A stretch of DNA of 64,000 nt from Apostichopus japonicus (lineage: Eukaryota > Echinodermata > Holothuroidea > Aspidochirotida > Stichopodidae). Location: positions 37,228,611 through 37,292,610 of the forward strand of contig NC_092576.1 in assembly GCF_037975245.1 (NCBI RefSeq). Direction: 5' to 3'. How positions within the stretch are numbered: position 1 is the first letter of the stretch; each line of letters opens with the position of its first letter. This document shows, in pieces, positions 33,801-42,800 of this stretch. Below the pieces are notes generated by a model that ran no database searches, was not told the DNA's origin, and worked only from the letters and a program-made list of their open reading frames with translations. Both the position numbers and the translations under genes were made by a program.

Positions 33801-36800
33801 CAATGTATTGTGGTCAAGTCAATGCAGTACATGCAAATTTATTATTTCTTTGTTCCTTTTCGAGTGAAAAGTAGTTCTTCATTCATCTAGCGCCTATGCT
33901 ACACTGGTTAACTCCAACAAATCGACTAACAAATAGTTCTGTAACCTTAATACACTGATAGTCGTTATAATTAAGCAAGCTTTTGATAACTGATCTGTTC
34001 TGCTTTTCATTTTGTATCATTTTATGCATTACATTCATTTTTTTTTCTTTATCCTTCTTTTATTGTACCATGCAACAGATTGTTTTTATAGTTGTGGGCT
34101 CTATAGATGTTATTATTATTATTATTAGTATTATTTAGTACTGAAAGGCAACTACTGTAACTTCTTTAATTATCCCATTTCTTGTTTTTCAGATTATGTA
34201 ACCAAAATATACAAAGACTTGAGGAAGCTGGTTTCCCTGACCAGGTAGGTAACTAACAAATTAACATCGCTTAAATTGATGAACTGTATTAAGTCGCTTG
34301 TAAAAATATAATTTTTTTCATTGATATCTGTAAAAAAAATTAGAAATTATCATTGTTTTATTTCTTGGTATTTTCAGTAAATGATTACATGATTTTAGAA
34401 AACTTTTTAGAAAATTGTGTAGAAACTTCTTTGCAACTTCCTCAATTTTGTTTTTTGTCATTTCAATTACAATATAATTCTCTATGTATTTATCATACAA
34501 GCAACGAGTTCTACAATACAATAATGATAATAGATTCTGTTAATATTCTCTAATTTCTCATCGTGTTTTATGTGTCAGTAATGCACCGCTGATTTGATTA
34601 AATGAATGAATTTGAATTGGTTTCTAACATGGGCATAATATATATGATAAGTAACATACATCCCAATAATATTTCCGCCTGTACTTTCTCTCATCTGGGG
34701 TGAGTTGACTTGGTCAATACTAATTATGCTGTTTTATTAATATTTAAGCACCATCAAAACTTAGCTGCAATGATTTCATCTTTGTTTGAAATTACAATGG
34801 GAGGGGAGGGGTGGAGCGGGTAGGGGGACGATATGGATGGGGAGGGTCTCAAATTAGTGTTCAAAGGTGTTAACTATATACTTGCCCTCTAATCCCCTTT
34901 GAATTAGGAATGTATGCAGCATATATTTGATACTGGAGAGATTTTATGTCCCTTTTTTCATTTTGCTGAAATTTCCATTCATCATACCCCTTTGCTTATA
35001 TTTCCCTTTTCAATGGTTGTGTCGATAATCCATCAGATATCATTGATAGTTATTCAACCATACATTGGGTGGATGCGAAATTATGAGGGTTTTACTGCAA
35101 AAATTGGCCTAATTTTGGACACCAAATGTGACATTATGAAAATGGCTGTAATTGAGATGCACTTTTCTTAGTTTTTCCCATGTTATTATGCCTTGACTTT
35201 GCATTTTCTATTCAAGTGAAAGCAGAGCTTCAATTACACTTGCAAATTTCAATCACCCATGCTCATCAACTGCTGAAAAATAAAGATCTTCATCTTTGTT
35301 AACGTACATATTTTTGGTGTCCTCCTGCATCACATACGTTAACTGGTGGCAACTTTTCATGATTATAACCTAATCACACACTGCACAGTAGTGTACTAGG
35401 GATTGCAAGTCCCAGAAACTCACTACTCATGCTGAGAATAGGTCTAATGGCATCTCAGAGGACAAATTCATTCAAAAATACATGTGAAAAAACTTGTAAT
35501 TGGTTGTTAAACTGTACAAATTGTTCGGTGTCCTCAACATAACGTACGTTAAATGGGCATTATTTCACTATCAACTGATAGTTTTGAATATCAAAACATT
35601 TGTAACTGATCAACACCCCACATACACTGATAGTAAACAATTCTTTCACTACTAGCAGTTCAATTCCTCTGTATCAGTCACAATTTGTGTGTGGTGTCCT
35701 CATTTCTAGCCTGCATAACATACGTTAACTGTGAAAATCTATGTTAGGCCCATGTCAGGAATTCTCACAGAATATTCAACTCACTTAATATTTCACCATG
35801 TTTGAAATAGAATTAAACTATTTCCATCATCCAATGAGTCTAAAACATGGTTTTAGAACATCTGTTAACGTATGTGATGGTGTCTCATTTTTTGGTGTCT
35901 TCATAACATACGTTAACAATATGCACTTTGAATGTAAATTATTGAGAAGACTGAGAACTTCCATGCTAGGTAACACTTCATTCCATGTAGTTCTAAGGTA
36001 CTCTATCTAACTAGTTGATGAAATTTGTCATTGAGCCAGTGGCTAAGTTCTATAACTCCAAGTTCCTGTTGTGTTGTTAACGTATGTTATGGTGTCCTAA
36101 ATAATCAGCCTCATTAACTTACAATGGAATATGATAAGAACTTCAATTTTTTTTTTGTGTCATAAGATATCATTTGACATTGCTCATATATATTCCCCTT
36201 CACTTTAATGTAGAAGGGGCTATGTTTATAGACAACTGTAGGACACCAAGTCACATACGTTAACATCATCACTTGTCCTTTTTATTTGCCTCAAATCCAC
36301 CTTTCTCAATACTGTATTATCTTTTAACATTACTAATTGTGTTCGACATTCACCGGAGAACCAGAATCAGCACTCAAATAGATACCTTTGTGTAATTCAT
36401 TTTTGAACATGCATGTCACACTTTAGTAACCCAGTATCAAATAATGACTTATATATGTTTGTGTATTGCATGTATTTTTTAGATCCTCCTGCAAGCAGGA
36501 ACTCGCGAAGAAGTCGTCATTGGCTTATCAAAGCCGCAAGCTGACCGAAGTCAGTCTCTTAGATTCATATTAATATTTTTTTTTGGGGGGGGGGGGGGGA
36601 ATTAGGAATGAGAATTACGAATTATCTATGAATTGAAACAGATACTATTCAGGCAGTGTTAAAAGGGATATGCACTGTAGACTAACAAACTGCAAGTTAA
36701 GATTGTATTCTTATGTACTATCCAAGCTTGGACACGTATGCTGCATATCTGAGGCTTTGTATAAAGATCAGCGATCATAGTGAAAACCAATCTTAAGAGA

Positions 36801-39800
36801 TGCAGACCGTCTAATTTCATTTTTTACTGAAGTGTATCCCTCTCTTCCTTCCTTCTCTCCCTCACCCCCCCCTCCCCTCCCTCCTCATCAAAAGAGCTAA
36901 TATTAGCTACTTGAAAAGTTTTTGAGGGATAAATAAGTCAAATAGTTGTTAAGGCTAAGTTGAATAAGCTTTGTAACCTTCAGTCAAGTGAGTTGTTGAA
37001 TCTAGTCTTACACTCAGAAGTTAGCTCCACACATATTTAACAGTACTATGTATCAATTAAAGCCTGTGTGCTAATCAGTAATATTAGACACGATAGGCTG
37101 GCAGCTGCCCAAGCATGGCTATTTTCTTGTCATGGCTGGGGTAACTTTACTTTCTTTTTTACAAAGCGTTATAAATCTTATATACATTCTTGTGAGAGAT
37201 ACAGTTATAGCGTTCAAAATGTTTTGAAACATCTGATCAGCTCGCCAAAAGAACAAACTTTATGTTTGGCTTGAATTTTTTTCCTCTAAATGTTACAAAA
37301 CACATGAAGCAATATATGCCTCTCTGTTGTTTTCCTTTCTTGATTGTTTCTGCCCAGTCCTGCAAGTTCTGCAACTGCTGATTGTACTCCATCTAGAGCT
37401 AATGGCACCGTATCGACAAAACTAAAGACTCCAGTCAGAAGACGGCTGGAAGACGATTTCAAAAAAGGTATATATTTTCTGGGTTTGAATACTCTTGTTG
37501 GTAAACTGTCCATTTCAGTTATAAGATATAGATAATTGTCACTTTGTTCCTTCACCCCCCATCACCCCCCATCACCTGTCCCTGCTCCCAGACAAATCCC
37601 AACCCCCCCACCCCACTATCCCGACATGTCCCTTCTCCCAGACACACACACACTCATATCAATCTAATGCATTATCTTAGGAAAGGTGCAAAAAGGCAAC
37701 AGTTTCATAGGTCAGCATCTGTATGATAGGGAATATATTTGTGTATAGGTAAGTGGGCCTGAGGTTTCGATCCTAGCAGGATCTTCTTCAGAGGCTGAAG
37801 GGAATGTATTTAACAGATATGGTGTAGACTATTCTGCATATACTTTAGTTCTACAAAGGCCTACCTTTTTCTTTTGGTAATCCCTCAAATGCACTATCAG
37901 AATGGTATGAGTGTATAGGTCAGTTTGTGTATTACGAAGTGTGTTTAAACATATCTGTTACTCATTTAGAAATACATACCTTCCTACTGGTTCTTTATCA
38001 TTTACTCAGTGATAACAGGCAACATACTATAGGAAACCTGCTGGTCGGATGCATTAGGGTTGGTAGCTGCAAGTCGAGACAAAGGGAATAGGTCAAAATG
38101 TGGTCTTTCCTAAAATTTATATTTACCAACTTTAGGGCAACTGTCAGAAAATCTTTTGCAAACTCCAATTTTTTTTTTTTCTTAAAATCTTACAAATTTT
38201 TTAGATGAAACTGGAGATGATGATATTAAAGTTTACATTTTTCATCGTTTACAGATCGGTGTTCTTTTAACATAGAAACGGACGATTATTGTACAAAGTG
38301 TCGTTGAAAATGCTTTTATCTAATAATAAGTATCGCAATTTAAAGAACGTCTTTCTGACGTTAGAATATTTTGATTCCATATCAATTGTATCACTTACAG
38401 CTGGATGTGCTAGACTTAATTACTTGAAGAGTTGCATGGAGAATAACGTATCAATCCTGGAGATTGTTGCACAGGATACTGAACAAGCAAACAGGGACAG
38501 AAGTCGTAATAACCATAACGACAGCCCTGTTAAGAATGATAGAGAAATCAAACGCACAGATATCCAGAAGGGTGAACGGGCTCAGAATTCCTCTCACAAG
38601 GCCTCAAAGGACCTGCAAGAGCATTTGCCAGGGTTATCGAGTCTAGGAAAATTTAGGAAATCCTGCGGGCTTAGTTATCATCGATATAAAGGTACCAGTC
38701 ATACTGGAAATGGCGGGAGTGCTAACGACACTATTTCTCATTCAGCGAATAGCACAGTTAAAACTGGGCGAAATGGAAAGCTGCACAGTCGTCATGGAGA
38801 TGTCACATGTAACCGTGGAGATCATAGCAGATGTTGTACTGAGAAAGAACCAAGTCACCATGGCGATAGAACATTCAAAAGGGACATGAACTGTGAAAGG
38901 GCAGAAGTGTCCTCCAACGTACATCATAGTCCAGAGGTATCAAACACACAGTGCAGTTGTGATAAACTCAATCCCAGACATTGCTGTCAGGTGGTTGAAT
39001 CGAGAAACGGTACCCAGGGAAGGGATTCTTCAAACATGTGCTGTATTCACAAGGAAAGACAGATGGATGTCATAGCATCCACTTGTGGGGAGATCGGCTC
39101 AGGTGCAACACACTGTGATAGTGTAACCGGTGAGTCGCACATCAGAAGCAGCAATGCCGTAGCGTCCAAATGTGGAGATTGCAGATCAAATCTACCACAC
39201 GGTCACACTGATACAGACAAGTCACGATTGGGACACAAAGATGTTGAAACATCCAGTCATAATGACTACCGCATTGAGCCAGCAAAGTCATCTCACAGTT
39301 TGGATCAAATAGACTTGAGTCGTAAAGATGTGTCAAGAGGACACCCACCTCAGTGTGAGACGTCACACCGTCACAATATGTTGGATCAATCAGGAATGAC
39401 ACAGAACAATGTCATAGTGTCCAACCATAGAGATCACCAATCTAACGCATCAAATCCTCAGCATTTGGCCCAAGAAGTGGACGTTCAAGTCAACAATGTC
39501 ATAGCGTCCACCGATCAAGAGTTTCGGCTAGAACCAAAGAGGGAACTAAATTACCGTCAACAGGAATCAAGTTCAAGAAACAATATGGAGATCTTTGACA
39601 CTGGCAAACACCAGTCTGATCTCTCAAACTACCATGCCGATAATGATCAGAGGAAGGCAAGGTACGACCATTGCCTGGAATCTACCCAGCACCGATACCA
39701 GGATCACCGATCAAGCCACCGTCCTACTCACAACCATTCAGCCTCAGAGTTTCCAGAATCAAGGTTATCGGAGAGTTGTGAGCGGCCTCGGGTCGGTGGA

Positions 39801-42800
39801 AATAGTCACGACTTTAATTCCAGGTACGAGGGTGTCGGTGCATCAGGTGATGGAAGGAGGAGAGGCGGAGATCCATCTGACACCAGGGGTAGTGGTGGTG
39901 TCATCGATCTCTCCAGGTATAACAGTGAAGAGGTATTGATCAACACAAGGATGCAGCATGAATCAACAACACGCAATAGATGCACAAAGGGCCGCAGGAT
40001 ACTCTTGAATGAGAAACTAGTACGGTTTAACGATGCTTACGATAGAAGACTCAGGCACCAGCAAATGGCTTTGGAGAGTGAGCAAGGCGTCCAGCATCGT
40101 AGAGGGGGCCAACAAACCATTTCTCGTTCCTCGCGGGACGGTGCCAGGACCGAAGGGGCGGGATACAGCGTACCTAGAACAGCGGAACAGAGACCGACTG
40201 ACAGGACTAGCAGTCATAAGAGTAGAGCGGTCACAGCTGTTATTGTCGATGAGAAAGAACCCACTGCCCGAGAAGAGAGTAGCGGTTCCAGAAGGAAATT
40301 GGAAGAGAATGTGAGACAGACTGGACCGAAAGAACTCACCTCTGAGGTAATCTAGCAGATTTCAAAATATTGATTTTCCCTGTAACAAATGTCATGATTA
40401 TTGGCCAGAATGTTTAGCAAGCTAAAAGGCTGTGATCTTGAACAATTTATTAAGAGCAAATTTTGGATATTAAAGCCAAATTATTTATGAATATGGAGGA
40501 AGAGGAAGGGGGTGAAGGGGAAGGCGGTAGGGGTGTTTAAATTAAACAGACAGGTGCCTTAATTATGGAATTATGGTGATAAGAAAAGTTGCGTTGACAT
40601 TTTGGATATGGGCGACCATTTTTGACATTCTAGCATATGTAGGCACTACTGATATGCTTAAATGATAGCTGTGTCCTTACACAGAGTTTGATGTCTATAC
40701 AGGCCTGTCTATGAAATGTTCTGTATTTGTTAACTGTTGTTTATAAAGAAAATCTGTTAATCTGAAAAATTGATTGAGAACTCAGACCATTAACAGAAGA
40801 GGTATGGTTTTATGTTTGTGTTAGCAAATTTGTCATATTCTATATATATGTTTAAGTTTCACATCAATGCACTTCATAATCTTGTATTAGCTACAGTATG
40901 ATTAAGACACATTGTGTAGTTTTGATAAGGTCATTGCTGAATTGATCTGTTACACTATGCCAACTTTAAGTTGGCAGAAAAAGCACTGTATATTAATTTA
41001 GTCTGACCAAACACATAGTCTTCTGTTTAATTTAGATGGTTTGAAATTGGTGGAAATTATGATCCAAAATGGTAATGGTTAGGAATTATCCAGACACTAA
41101 TTCTTTAAATTTGTTAAGAAAACATTTTATAATGAAACCACAAAGAAAAGTTGGACAAATTCCTTCTTCATGGGGGGGTGAAGGAGGGGTGGCACTCGGC
41201 CCAGTCAGTTCCTGTTTGGTACCCTCTAAGTTGGTTTATATTTTCCCTTTGTTTTTGTAGACAACTAAAGATGAGTTGATGGATGCCATGATGGATGGTC
41301 TTCAGTTTATAAGAAAAGCAGATGAAATAAACAAGCTCTGGGCACAGTGTGATGAAAAGAAGAATAACCAACCAAACACAAGAAGCGTATCACAAGAAAA
41401 TCAAACCAAACAAGATCAACCAGGTGAGAGAAGTGAGAAGAGGTTCGAAAAAGATGGAACAAGGGAGGCTTACGGATATCAGGATAGAAGGGAACAAGTA
41501 AACAGGGATCAAGAAAGAAGACATCAAGCAATGAGGGATCAAACCGTGGGAGATGGTAGAGTTCAACATAAGATGGATCAAGAAAGAAGGGATCAAGCAA
41601 CGAGGGATCAAGCCATGAGAGATGGTAGAGTTCAACATAAGATGGATCAAGAAAGAAGGGATCAAGCAACGAGGGATCAAGCCATGAGAGATGGTAGAGT
41701 TCAAGATAAGATGGATCAGGAGAGAAGGGATCAAGCCTTGAGGGATCAAGCCATGAGAGATGGTAGAATTCAAGATAAGACGGATCAAGAAAGAAGAGAT
41801 CAAGCCTTAAGGGATCAAGCCATGAGAGATGGTAGAGTTCAAGATAAGATGGATCAAGAAAGAAGGGATCAAGCAACGAGGGATCAAGCCATGAGAGATG
41901 GTAGAGTTCAAGATAAGATGGATCAGGAAAGACGAGATCAAGCCCTGAGGGATCAAGCCATGAGGGATCAAGCCATTGATGGTAGAGTTCAAGATAGAGA
42001 TCAGAATAGAAGGAATCAAGCAATGGTGGATCAAGCAATGAGGGATTGTAGAGTTCCAATTTGGGTGAAAAAGGACAAAAGGGATCAATCCTTAAGGGAT
42101 CAAGCAATGAGGGATGGTAGAATTCAAGATAGGATAGATCATAATAGAAGGGATCAAGCCTTGAGGGATCAAGCCATGAGAGATGGTAGAGTTCAAGATA
42201 AGATGGATCAAGAAAGAAGGGATCAAGCCTTGAGGGATCAAGCCATGAGGGATGGTAGAGTTCAAGATAAGATGGATCAGGAGAGAAGGGATCAAGCCTT
42301 GAGGGATCAAGCCATGAGGGATGGTAGAGTTCAAGATCGGATAGATCATAATAGAAGGGATCAATCCTTAAGGGATCAAGCAATGAGGGATGGTAGAATT
42401 CAAGATAAGACGGATCAAGAAAGAAGGGATCAAGCCTTGAGGGATCAAGCCATGAGGGATGGTAGAGTTCAAGACAAGATCGATCAAGAAAGAAGGGATC
42501 AATCCTTAAGGGATCAAGCAATGAGGGATGGTAGAGTTCAAGATAAGATGGATCAAGAAAGAAGGGATCAAGCCTTGAGGGATCAAGCCATGAGGGATGG
42601 TAGAGTTCAAGATAAGATCGATCAAGAAAGAAGGGATCAAGCAACGAGGGATCAAGCCATGAGAGATGGTAGAGTTCAAGATCGGATAGATCATAATAGA
42701 AGGGATCTAGCCTTGAGGGATCAAGCAATGAGGGATGGTAGAGTTCAAGATAAGACGGATCAAGAAAGAAGGGATCAAGCGTTGAGGGATCAAGCCATGA

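Noticed and set aside
38276-38400. Upstream extension of the 38401 exon
   Set aside because: The frame is open, but the acceptor at 38275 has the wrong phase and the one at 38298 lacks a pyrimidine tract; cacttacag at 38400 fits both phase and strength.
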